64,000 nt of DNA, taken from the NCBI RefSeq assembly GCF_900455735.1, contig NZ_UAUI01000002.1, positions 62,001 through 126,000 of the forward strand. The letters run 5' to 3'. This DNA is from Rhodococcus wratislaviensis (GTDB taxonomy: Bacteria > Actinomycetota > Actinomycetes > Mycobacteriales > Mycobacteriaceae). Positions 53,983 to 62,959 of this stretch are shown piece after piece. The notes below the pieces were generated by a model, which did not search any database, was not told where the DNA came from, and saw only the letters and a list, made by a program, of their open reading frames with translations. The translations under genes were made by a program, and so were the position numbers. The first letter of the stretch is position 1, and every line of letters begins with the position of its first letter.

Positions 53983-55614
53983 ATGTCACATGAGACGGAC
54001 TACATCGTAATCGGCGCTGGTTCGGCGGGGTGCGCGGTAGCCGCTCGGCTGAGTGAGAGGAAAACCGCGCAGGTACTGCTCATCGAAGCCGGCGGGGGCA
54101 ATCGCCGGCTCGAGGTGAAGGCGCCCGCCGCATTCTCCCAGCAGTTTCACGGAAAGCTCGACTGGGACTACTGGACCGAGCCCGAACCGCACCTCAACGG
54201 GCGCCGTCTGTTCTCTCCTCGCGGGAAGATGATCGGCGGATCGAGCGAGATGAACGCGATGATCTACCTCCGCGGCAATAGGCTCGACTACGACTCCTGG
54301 GCCGAGAACGGCGCCACCGGATGGTCGTACGCGGACGTGCTCCCGATCTTCAAGCGCTTCGAATCGAACGACGAATTCGGTGGCACCTATCACGGAACCG
54401 CGGGCGCACTGAAGGTCACCCGCATTCCCGACCCGGACCCGGTCAGTCTGGCACTCGTCGAGGCCGCGGCCGCCCTGGGGATCGAGCGCAACAACGACTT
54501 CAACGGTGAAACACAGGACGGGACGGGACGGGTGCAGGTCACCCAACATCGGGGCATGCGCTTCGGTAGCGCCGAGGCATACCTCGCACCGATCGCGCGG
54601 CGGCGCAATCTGAAAGTTCGCACCGATACGCTCGTCACCCGGATCATCATCGAGCGGGGCCGAGCGGTCGGCGTCGAGACCTCCGACGAGAACGGCAATA
54701 CGGAGCGAATCAACGCCCGCGCCGAGATCATCGTGTCCGGTGGCGCCTTCAACACTCCTGCACTGCTCCAGCATTCGGGTATCGGTCCGGCTGATTTCCT
54801 CCGCTCGCTGGGGGTGAAGCCGATCGTCGACTTGCCGGCCGTGGGCGAGAACCTGATGGAGCACCCGCTCGTCTACACCACCTACGAACTGACCGAGGGC
54901 CACATCGGCATCGCAGACGCGGCGAAGCCGAAGTACCTGTTGGAGTGGCTGATACGCCGGCGCGGCAAGCTAACGAGCAACGTCGCCGAAGCCGCCGCGC
55001 ACATTCGCACCGATACCTCCATGCCGGCACCCAACTTCCAGTGCCTCTTCGCCCCCGGATACTTCTACGATCACGGCCAGATGGCGTGGGACGTGCCCGC
55101 GGCGACGATCGCGATGTCCTATATCGCGCCTCGCAGCCGGGGCACGGTGCGGATCCGCTCGAACGACCCGACACGCAAACCCCGGGTCGCGTACAACATG
55201 CTCTCGACCCGCGCGGAGATGGACGAGATGATCGACGCCGTCGACCTCGCCCGTGACATCGCCGCGACCGGGCCCGCGCGCGCCGTCCTGGGCACCGAAA
55301 TCACCCCGGGTCGTGATGTGCAGACGCGCGACGAGGTCGAGGCCTGGATCCGTACCTCGGTTCAGCACACCTACCACCCCGCCTGCACCGCGCGTATCGG
55401 TACCCCCGACGACGGCGTCGTCGACCCGCACCTGCGTGTCCACGGCGTCGACGGCCTGCGGGTGGCCGATACGTCGGTCATGCCCACCATCATCCGCGGC
55501 AACACCAACGCACCGGCAATCATGATCGGCGAGCGGTGCGCGGATTTCCTCGGCAGGACCGTCGCGACATCTGTATCCAAGTCCGCTGTCACCAGGTCCG
55601 GAGCCGCGCGATGA
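53983..55614 (+). CDS. GMC family FAD-dependent alcohol oxidoreductase
   Basis: 543 residues, glucose-methanol-choline family. The ADP-binding motif is YIVIGAGSAGCAVAARLSE (residues 7-25), GMC signature 1 is GKMIGGSSEMNAMIYLRGNR and signature 2 is GGAFNTPALLQHSGIGP. The catalytic His is in HTYHPACTARIG. Oxidises an alcohol to the aldehyde used by the next gene, whose ATG overlaps its stop. ATG at 53983 after AAGGAGAG. Confidence 0.92.
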   Translation: MSHETDYIVIGAGSAGCAVAARLSERKTAQVLLIEAGGGNRRLEVKAPAAFSQQFHGKLDWDYWTEPEPHLNGRRLFSPRGKMIGGSSEMNAMIYLRGNRLDYDSWAENGATGWSYADVLPIFKRFESNDEFGGTYHGTAGALKVTRIPDPDPVSLALVEAAAALGIERNNDFNGETQDGTGRVQVTQHRGMRFGSAEAYLAPIARRRNLKVRTDTLVTRIIIERGRAVGVETSDENGNTERINARAEIIVSGGAFNTPALLQHSGIGPADFLRSLGVKPIVDLPAVGENLMEHPLVYTTYELTEGHIGIADAAKPKYLLEWLIRRRGKLTSNVAEAAAHIRTDTSMPAPNFQCLFAPGYFYDHGQMAWDVPAATIAMSYIAPRSRGTVRIRSNDPTRKPRVAYNMLSTRAEMDEMIDAVDLARDIAATGPARAVLGTEITPGRDVQTRDEVEAWIRTSVQHTYHPACTARIGTPDDGVVDPHLRVHGVDGLRVADTSVMPTIIRGNTNAPAIMIGERCADFLGRTVATSVSKSAVTRSGAAR

Positions 55615-57125
55615 CGACACCGCTGCAGAGCCACGGCACGACCGCGACCATTGCGATCGAGAACCCGGCCACCGGTCGGGTGATCGCCCACATCGAGGAC
55701 ATGACCGCCGACCACGTCGCCGAACTGGTGGTCCGTGCGCGTGCCGCCCAGCCCGCCTGGGCGGAAATCGGCTTCGATCGTCGCGCCGAGTTGGTGCGCA
55801 AGCTGCGATCCTGGTTCGTCGCCAACCGCGCCTCGCTCATCGACACGATCGTCGCCGAGAACGGCAAGACCCGTGAGGATGCGCTGCTGGCCGAACTGTT
55901 CTACCTCGCCGACTCGATGGGCTTCTGGGCCAAGAACGCAGGAAAATACCTCGCGGAGGACAAGATCCGCACCCACTCTCCGTTCGTGCTCGGAAAGAAG
56001 GTTGTCGTCCGGTACCGCCCGCACGGGGTGGTCGGTGTCATCGCGCCGTGGAACTATCCGCTCACCGCGTCGGTCGGTGACGCACTCCCCGCCCTGATGG
56101 CCGGAAACACGGTGGTGCTCAAGCCGAGTGAAGTTGCGCCGCTCGCCGTCGAGCAAGTGGTTCGCGGCGCGATCGAGGTCGGGTTCCCGATAGGTGTCCT
56201 CCAGGTCGCCACGGGTGCCGGCGACACGGGCGCCGCGCTCGTCGACTGCGCCGACATGATCCAGTTCACCGGTTCTACCCGCACCGGCCGCCGGATCGCG
56301 GCCCGCTGCGGCGAGCGGCTCATTCCGTCGTCCCTGGAACTCGGCGGCAAGGACCCGATGATCGTCCTCGCCGATGCGAACGTCGAGCGTGCCGCGAACG
56401 TGGCCGTGGAGTGGTCGATCCGCAACGCCGGCCAGATCTGCATGGGCATCGAACGCGTCTACGTCGAGGCGCCGGTCTACGACGAGTTCGTGTCCAAGAT
56501 AACCGAGAAGGTCTCGCGACTGCGGATCGGCGCACCCGGGGATTACGGCTCGACGGACGTCGGGGCGATCACCTTCGCGCCGCAACTCGACATCATCGAG
56601 AGTCACATCGGCGACGCAACTGCCAAGGGCGCGCGCGTTCTCGTCGGCGGCAAGCGGGAGCCGGGCGCCGGGCGCTTCTTCCAGCCGACCGTGCTCGTCG
56701 ACGTCAACCACACGATGAAGGTCATGCAAGAAGAAACGTTCGGCCCGATCCTGCCGATCATGAAGGTGCGCGACGACGAAGAGGCCGTTCGCCTCGCCAA
56801 TGACACGCCCTATGGGCTGGGGTCGACCATCTTCAGTCGCAATATCGCACAGGCACACCGCCTCGCACGACGGATGGTCGCGGGTAACACCTGGATCAAC
56901 GATGCAATCATGAGCTTTCTGGCCCAAGAGGCACCCTTCGCAGGCGCCGGTCAGTCCGGGTTCGGCAGCGGACGACACGGGAAAGACGGAATCCGTAAAT
57001 ACTGTGACACCCAGACGATCCTGACCACTCGGTTCGCGCTCACCCGCGAACCGACCATGTTCCCCAACAACGCGCGTCGATCACGACGGTTCGACCGCCT
57101 CATGATGATGCTCTGGGGCCGATGA
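55611..57125 (+). CDS. Aldehyde dehydrogenase (2), succinate-semialdehyde-dehydrogenase-like
   Basis: 504 residues. Catalytic Cys277 (NAGQICMGIERVYVE) and Glu243 (LELGGKDPM) are in place; PWNYPLTASVGDALPALMAG is the cofactor loop. A C-terminal tail beyond the usual end (NNARRSRRFDRLMMMLWGR) is typical of a Rhodococcus/mycobacterial subgroup. Coupled to the GMC gene by a 4-base overlap; oxidises its product. Confidence 0.92.
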   Translation: MTTPLQSHGTTATIAIENPATGRVIAHIEDMTADHVAELVVRARAAQPAWAEIGFDRRAELVRKLRSWFVANRASLIDTIVAENGKTREDALLAELFYLADSMGFWAKNAGKYLAEDKIRTHSPFVLGKKVVVRYRPHGVVGVIAPWNYPLTASVGDALPALMAGNTVVLKPSEVAPLAVEQVVRGAIEVGFPIGVLQVATGAGDTGAALVDCADMIQFTGSTRTGRRIAARCGERLIPSSLELGGKDPMIVLADANVERAANVAVEWSIRNAGQICMGIERVYVEAPVYDEFVSKITEKVSRLRIGAPGDYGSTDVGAITFAPQLDIIESHIGDATAKGARVLVGGKREPGAGRFFQPTVLVDVNHTMKVMQEETFGPILPIMKVRDDEEAVRLANDTPYGLGSTIFSRNIAQAHRLARRMVAGNTWINDAIMSFLAQEAPFAGAGQSGFGSGRHGKDGIRKYCDTQTILTTRFALTREPTMFPNNARRSRRFDRLMMMLWGR

Positions 57126-57219
57126 CCCGACCGACAGCCGGACCGGCACCGCGGGTGATCCGCGTGCGGCCACCGCAACCTTCACGACCCGACCTCACAT
57201 CAACCTGTAGGAGCACGGC

Positions 57220-59067
57220 ATGATGCACGACGTAGTCCGGGGGCGGCCGTCGACCCACGGCGACGACTACCAACTCAACACGACCACCCTGATCCGGCAC
57301 TCCGCCCGGACCTACCCGGAACAGCAGATCGTCTACCGTGCCCCGGACGGCGGCTGGGACTGCTACACCTACGGCGAGGCCTACGCCCGTATGCAGCGTG
57401 CCGCGAATGTGCTGACCGGGCTCGGCGTCGGCGCGGGCGACGTGGTGGGCATCCTCGACTGGAACAGCAAACGGCACTTCGAACTTTACTGGGCCATCCC
57501 CGGCACCGGTGCGGTGATGCTGCAAATGAACCTGCGGCTGGCCTCGGAGGACCTCGGCTACGTCACCTCGCACAGCGAGGCCAGTATCGTCCTGGTCGAC
57601 GAGAGTCTTCTACCGATCGCGGAGGCGCTGGCCCCGTTCACGCCGAATGTTCGTGCGTGGGTGGTGATGTCGGACAAGCCGATGTCGCAGATCGCCACCA
57701 CTCTCGTCGCCGTCCACCACTTCGAGGACCTGGTAGCCGCGGCCCCCGACCACTTCGACTGGCCCGTCATTGCCGAGACCTCCGCCTACAGTGCCTGCTA
57801 CACCACCGGCACGACCGGCACCCCCAAGGGCGTCTACTACTCCCATCGCGGCATCTACCTGCACACGATGGCCCAGGCCGCGAACCTCGGTATCCGCAGC
57901 GACGACACCGTCATGTTGATCACCCCGATGTTCCACGGCCAATGCTGGGGACTACCCCAGTCCGCGGTCTACAGCGCCGCAAGAATCGTCTTGCCCGGCC
58001 GCTATCAGGCCGAGGACACCCCGGTACTGGTCGACGCCATGATCGCCGAAGACGTCACCGTCGCCAACGGCGCCCCGGCCATCTTCCAGCCGATGCTCGA
58101 CTACATCGAGACGCTCGCAGTGAAACCAGACTTCCGGCGGGTGCGGCTGCTGTCGGGTGCCACCGAGCCCGCACTGTCGTTGATGCGCGGATTCTACGAG
58201 CTGACGAGCGCGGACATCATCCATGCATACGGCGCAACCGAAACCACCCCGACAGTCGCTGTCAACGCCGGTATCAAGCCGTCGCTGCGAGGACATATCT
58301 CCGATGAGCAGAAGTGGGACCTCAAACGCTGCCAAGGTCTACCGGTCAACGGGGTGGACATCCGCATCGTCGACGCCGACGGCAACGACCTTCCACACGA
58401 CGGCAAGAGTCAGGGTGAGGTGCTGCTGCGCGGGCCGTGGATCACCGCGCGCTATCACAACTTTGACGACGCCGACCACTTCGTCGACGGATACTGGCGC
58501 AGCGGCGACGTCGGCACCATCGCACCCAACGGATACCTCAAGCTCACGGACCGACTGAAGGACGTGATCAAGAGCGGCGGGGAATGGATCTCCTCGATCG
58601 ACATGGAGAACGCCCTTCTCGCGCACCCGAGAGTCGCCGAGGTGGCCGTGATCGGTGTCGAACACCCCAAATGGCAGGAGCGTCCGGTCGCGCTCATCGT
58701 CACCACCGACGGCGAACAGCTGACGATCGAAGAAATCCACACCCTGCTAGCGGGCTCGTTCGCCAAGTGGCAACTACCCGACACCGTCCTCCACCTCGAT
58801 GCCCTACCCCGCACCAGCGTCGGCAAACTGGACAAGAAGGTGATGCGCGCCGCACACGCCGGCATCTACACCAACGCCGTCGCGCCGGTCGGCCGACAAC
58901 GGGTTGAGGATGCCCGGCATCCTGACCGAACCGTCGCGGCGGCTGCCAGCAGGACCTGGCTGGCCGCATCCGCCGCGGCCAACCGGGGACAGCGGGGCGG
59001 TGCCCTCGCGTTCTACGACCTCACGCGCGGGCCGGGCGAGCAGCGAGATCCTGCCCGCCCCAGCTGA
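57220..59067 (+). CDS. Acyl-CoA ligase (AMP-binding), paralogue 2, with C-terminal extension
   Basis: 615 residues. It has the same block set as the gene at 43133 (P-loop YTTGTTGTPKG, YGATETTPTVAV, YWRSGDVGTIAPNGYLKLTD, SVGKLDKK), with visible identity well above half. After the normal end it adds about 60 residues (RQRVEDARHPDRTVAAAASR) of low complexity, perhaps because the original stop was lost. Last gene of the GMC-ALDH-ligase operon. Confidence 0.92.
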   Translation: MMHDVVRGRPSTHGDDYQLNTTTLIRHSARTYPEQQIVYRAPDGGWDCYTYGEAYARMQRAANVLTGLGVGAGDVVGILDWNSKRHFELYWAIPGTGAVMLQMNLRLASEDLGYVTSHSEASIVLVDESLLPIAEALAPFTPNVRAWVVMSDKPMSQIATTLVAVHHFEDLVAAAPDHFDWPVIAETSAYSACYTTGTTGTPKGVYYSHRGIYLHTMAQAANLGIRSDDTVMLITPMFHGQCWGLPQSAVYSAARIVLPGRYQAEDTPVLVDAMIAEDVTVANGAPAIFQPMLDYIETLAVKPDFRRVRLLSGATEPALSLMRGFYELTSADIIHAYGATETTPTVAVNAGIKPSLRGHISDEQKWDLKRCQGLPVNGVDIRIVDADGNDLPHDGKSQGEVLLRGPWITARYHNFDDADHFVDGYWRSGDVGTIAPNGYLKLTDRLKDVIKSGGEWISSIDMENALLAHPRVAEVAVIGVEHPKWQERPVALIVTTDGEQLTIEEIHTLLAGSFAKWQLPDTVLHLDALPRTSVGKLDKKVMRAAHAGIYTNAVAPVGRQRVEDARHPDRTVAAAASRTWLAASAAANRGQRGGALAFYDLTRGPGEQRDPARPS

Positions 59068-59258
59068 GCGGGTAAGTTTCACCGAAAGCCGCGTCGCTCC
59101 GGCTCTATCCCGTAAGCGGATCCAATCTCGACGTTGGCGGTGCGCCGATTGTGCAGAGTCGCCGTAGGACAAGGACGATCTTGTTCACGGTCGACGCACT
59201 GGCGCGGACCCAACGTGCCCGCACGATCTCGTGGGGCGACGAACGGATCCTGCCAATG

Positions 59259-59528
59259 TCAGTCACTATCGTGTGGCCTGATTCGGTGGTGCCGCTGAAC
59301 CCTGGGGTCCGTGATCATCCACGGTGATTGCCGACAAGGGTAAGCCTTCCTGAACTGATCAGCGGCAACTGCATCGCAGCCGGACTCGACGATGACTTGC
59401 CAGAGCCGTTCCGGGAACAGAGTCCGCGATATCCCGAATCTGACGAATACTTCCTCGTCCGGTGCGCCGCCGAATGGTGCCCAGACACGCGCGAATTGGA
59501 GGATGCGTTCCGCTTCCTTGCTCGGCAC
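59259..59528 (-). CDS. Small actinobacterial protein, DUF3263-like
   Basis: 89 residues from a GTG at 59528; no good ribosome site. The core AERILQFARVWAPFGGAPDE then EVFVRFGISRTLFPERLW resembles small actinobacterial helix-turn-helix-like proteins of the DUF3263 kind (ILxFExxWxxxxGxxEExIxxxFGxxxxRYxxxL). The rest is unremarkable. The frame is open up to 59660. Could be a real gene or a degenerate one. Confidence 0.45.
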   Translation of the reverse strand: MPSKEAERILQFARVWAPFGGAPDEEVFVRFGISRTLFPERLWQVIVESGCDAVAADQFRKAYPCRQSPWMITDPRVQRHHRIRPHDSD

Positions 59529-59844
59529 TGGCGGGCTGGATCGCGGACGCTCGACCTCTCGTGGCCGATCGCGCAATCGGTGTCTCGCGATGGGTGTGCC
59601 GGAATGTCGCGAAGCGTCCGGTTCCTCCCGGGATTGTTCCCCTTCTGGTTGTTCGTACATGTGATCACCACGTTTTCTCCGGATAGTTTGGTGGCGCTAC
59701 CACCGATCTCGCGGCCGAGGTCGGTGAGGACCTTCTGCGTCCCGAACTGGCCGCCAAGGGCGTGCCTCCACTGTCGCGAGGCGGAAATGTCTCGGCATCA
59801 TGCTGCGACACAACTCAACTCCCCTTCTCGTGGCAGGGCGGGAT
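59529..59844. other. Gap before citA, no convincing gene
   Basis: The plus strand has a protein-like patch (TTDLAAEVGEDLLRPELAAK from about 59700) without start or known family, perhaps a remnant. Nothing else is seen. Confidence 0.3.
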
Positions 59845-61006
59845 CTACGCACTGGGGATCTGGTCCCAGCCCTCGACGGACTCGGGGGTGCGGGGTGCGG
59901 GTCCGGTGTAGATGGCGGCGGGGCGGACGAGTTTGCCGAGGCGTTTCTGTTCGAGGATGTGGGCGCACCAGCCGGCGGTGCGGCCGCAGGTGAACATCGC
60001 GGGCATCATGTGTGCGGGGACCTCGGCGAAGTCGAGGATGACCGCGGCCCAGAATTCGACGTTGGTTTCGATGGCCCGGTCCGGGCGGCGTTCGCGCAGT
60101 TCGGCGAGGGCGGCCTGTTCGAGGGCGGCGGCCGCCTCGTAGCGGGGGGCGTTCAGGCGTTGGGCGGTGGCGCGCAGCACCCGGGCGCGGGGGTCTTCGG
60201 CGCGGTAGACGCGGTGCCCGAAGCCCATCAGCTTTTCCTTGCGGTCGAGGATGCCCTTGACCAGGGTGCGGGCGTCGCCGGACTTTTCGGTGTCCTCGAT
60301 CATCGGCAGGACGCGGGCGGGGGCGCCGCCGTGCAGCGGGCCGGACATGGCACCGATGGCCCCGGACAGGGACGCGGCGACGTCGGCGCCGGTGGAGGCG
60401 ATGACGCGGGCGGTGAAGGTGGAGGCGTTCATGCCGTGTTCGGCGGCGGAGACCCAGTAGGCGTCGATGGCGGCGACGTGGGCGGGGGTCGGGGTCGCCC
60501 TTCCAGCGGACCATGAACCGTTCGGTGACGGTTTTCGCTTCGTCGATTCGTCTCTGGGGGACGGCGGGCTGGTAGATGCCGCGGGCGGACTGGGCGACGT
60601 AGGACAGGGCCATGACGGAGGCGCGGGCGAGTTGTTCGCGGGCTGTGTCGTCGTCGATGTCGAGGAGGGGTTGGTATCCCCAGATGGGGGCGAGCATGGC
60701 CAGGCCGGCCTGGACGTCGACGCGGACGTCGCCGGTGTGTACGGGCAGGGGGAACGGTTCGGCCGGGGGAAGTCCGGGGCCGAAGCGGCCGTCGACGAGC
60801 AGGGCCCACACGTTGCCGAACGTGACGTGCTTGGAGACGAGTTCTTCGATGTCGACGCCGCGGTAGCGCAGGGCGCCGCCGTCCTTGTCGGGTTCGGCGA
60901 TGTCGCTGGTGAACGCGACCACACCTTCCAGTCCGCTGACGAAATCAGCCGGTACTTCGTGACGTGGAGCGTGGACAAGGTCGGCTGCAGCTGTCTGAAC
61001 GGGCAT
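59845..61006 (-). pseudogene. citA: Citrate synthase CitA, interrupted by one extra base
   Basis: From ATG 61006 the sequence follows mycobacterial CitA closely (SGLEGVVAFTSDIAEPDKDG, APIWGYQPLLDID, AQSARGIYQPAVPQRRIDEA) up to KGDPDP. The rest (AHVAAIDAYWVSAAEHGMNA, GFGHRVYRAEDP, FTCGRTAGWCAHILEQKRLG) is in the next frame. The break falls at a run of five G at 60484-60488 that should be four: removing one restores a complete 386-residue enzyme with active-site His and Asp. The flanking codons show no decay, so a sequencing error is as likely as a real mutation. Condenses acetyl-CoA (or propionyl-CoA) with oxaloacetate. Confidence 0.85.
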
Positions 61007-61150
61007 GGTTCTCCTTGCGTTTCGGTGCGGCGGCCGGCCGCACGGTCAGTGGTGGTGGCTGGCCGGGCGCGGTCTGTGTCTGTCCTGTGAGGGGCCTCGA
61101 AGCGCTGCGGCCGGTGGGTCGCGGCGCTTCGAGGCCTGGTTCGTGCGATT

Positions 61151-61306
61151 CACCGTTCGGCGTCGGGTTACCGATGGGTGTAGCACTCGAACCGGTCGGT
61201 CCACGCTCGCCGGCGGTCTCCTTCGTAGGGAGCGGCGCCGTGCGAGCGTGGTGCCGACGCATTCGCAGAACTGCGCGGGTTCGTCCGCACATCTGGAAAC
61301 TGGGGG
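61151..61306 (-). pseudogene. Degenerate copy of the 3' end of the carboxyltransferase gene
   Basis: On the minus strand one frame reads CADEPAQFCECVGTTLARR, while the carboxyltransferase C-terminus reads ATDEPVQFCERVGTALHTA. Another frame has AWTDRFECYTH against LADRFEHFSRI. The DNA aligns over about 150 bases with the segment 61460-61620, with many changes and small gaps. The remaining sequence from 61007 to 61453 is a GC-rich gap without a gene. Confidence 0.65.
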
Positions 61307-61453
61307 GCTGGGTGGCTGCGGCACTGGATGCAGCAAGCCCGAGACAGGAAGGGCCAGATTCGAGGGGCGGGAAGGGCGCTCCCCGTCACGCGCCGATCTC
61401 ACAGCGCCGGGCCCGGTGGAACGCGGCGCGGCGAGACATCCGTGTGCCGGTGT

Positions 61454-62959
61454 CTACACCGCCACCGTCAGGGGTTCGCCGATGCGGCTGAAGTGCTCGA
61501 ATCGGTCGGCCAGACGCTGCTGGGGGTCCTGCCGCACGAGAGCGAGCAGGGCGGTGTGGAGGGCCGTACCGACGCGTTCGCAGAATTGCACCGGCTCGTC
61601 CGTGGCATCGGGGAATTCCGGTATCACCGTGTGCACGACACCACCGGCGAGGAGATCGACCGACCGGATATTTTGCGCCGCAGCCATTTCGGGGGCGTGG
61701 GTGACATCGCGGTGGATGATCGCGCTCGCTCCTTCCGGCGGCAGCGGTGAGAGCCAGCCGTGCTGGGCGGCGAGAACGCGGTCCGCCGGGAGCAGAGCCA
61801 GCGCCCCTCCCCCGGTGCCCTGGCCGAGAAGCAACGACACCGTGGGTGTTCGCAACGCCACGAGTTCGGCCAGGCAGCGGGCGATCTCGCCGGCGAGGCC
61901 GCCTTCGTCCGCCTCCTTCGACAGGGCGGCACCTGCGGTGTCGATGACCGTGACCAGGGGGAGGTCGAGTTCCTGCGCCAGACGGATACCGCGGCGGGCC
62001 TCCCGCAGTGCCGCCGGACCGAGGGGACGTTGTACGGTCTGGCCGTGTCGGTCCTGGCCGAGCAGAACGCAGGGGACATCGCCGAAGCGGACCAGTGCGA
62101 GGGTCAGTCCGGGATCCTTCTCGCCCTGTCCGGTGCCGTTGAGGGGCAGCACGTCAGCGGCGGCGATGAACAGTAGTTCGCGGACCCCGGGGCGGCCGGT
62201 GCGGCGGGAGGCGAGCACCGATTCCCATGCGGGAGTCTCGGGAAGGGTGGGTGGGACGGCGACGGAGGTGCGCTCGTCGTCGGCCGGGCGGGAGGTCATG
62301 ATGCGCAGGGCCCGGTCGAGGATCTCGGCGAGTTGTTCCGGCGGGCGCACCGCATCGACCAGTCCGTGTGCTTGAAGGTTTTCCGCCGTCTGCACGCCGG
62401 GGGGAAACGGGGCACCGTACAACGCCTCGTATACCCGGGGCCCGAGGAACCCTACGAGCGCACCCGGCTCGGCGACCGTGACGTGCCCGAGGGACCCCCA
62501 GGAGGCGAAGACCCCTCCCGTGGTGGGGTTTCGGAGGTACACGAGATATGGGAGATGGGCCGCTTTGTGGGCGGTCACGGCGGCGGTGATCTTGACCATC
62601 TGCAGGAATGCGGTGGTTCCTTCCTGCATGCGCGTTCCGCCCGAGACCGGTAAGGCGATCAGTGGAAGCTTTGCTGCGGTGGCCCACTCGATCGCGGTCA
62701 CGAGCCGTTGGCCGGCCGCCACGCCGATCGATCCCGCGAGGAACCCGAAATCGCAGACCAGGACCGCGACGCGACGACCGCGCAGCAGTGCCGCTCCGGT
62801 CACGACGGACTCGTCCAGTCCGGTCTTCTCGCGGGCCGCCGCGAGTTCGTCGGCGTACGTTCCGTTCCTGGCAGGCTCGGTGATGGTGGTGTCCCACGAT
62901 TTCCAGGAGTCACGATCGAAAACCAGGTCGATCAGTTCGTGTGCGGTCAGGCGGGTCAT
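61454..62959 (-). CDS. Acyl-CoA carboxylase carboxyltransferase, fused AccD-AccA type
   Basis: 501 residues. First half is AccD-like (VAVLVCDFGFLAGSIGVAAG, PVSGGTRMQEGTTAFLQM, TTGGVFASWGSLG), without the zinc ribbon of classical AccD. Second half is AccA-like (VTVIDTAGAALSKEADEGGL, GQGTGGGALALLPADRVL). The fusion transfers carboxyl from biotin to an acyl-CoA, so a biotin carboxylase/BCCP must be supplied elsewhere. Its ATG overlaps the stop of the CoA-transferase gene (4 bases). Possibly also a malonyl/acetyl-CoA decarboxylase-type enzyme. Confidence 0.87.
   Translation of the reverse strand: MTRLTAHELIDLVFDRDSWKSWDTTITEPARNGTYADELAAAREKTGLDESVVTGAALLRGRRVAVLVCDFGFLAGSIGVAAGQRLVTAIEWATAAKLPLIALPVSGGTRMQEGTTAFLQMVKITAAVTAHKAAHLPYLVYLRNPTTGGVFASWGSLGHVTVAEPGALVGFLGPRVYEALYGAPFPPGVQTAENLQAHGLVDAVRPPEQLAEILDRALRIMTSRPADDERTSVAVPPTLPETPAWESVLASRRTGRPGVRELLFIAAADVLPLNGTGQGEKDPGLTLALVRFGDVPCVLLGQDRHGQTVQRPLGPAALREARRGIRLAQELDLPLVTVIDTAGAALSKEADEGGLAGEIARCLAELVALRTPTVSLLLGQGTGGGALALLPADRVLAAQHGWLSPLPPEGASAIIHRDVTHAPEMAAAQNIRSVDLLAGGVVHTVIPEFPDATDEPVQFCERVGTALHTALLALVRQDPQQRLADRFEHFSRIGEPLTVAV

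Noticed and set aside
59328..59993. 221-codon plus-strand frame
   Set aside because: Overlaps the more convincing DUF3263-like minus frame and the end of citA; no start site or family pattern.
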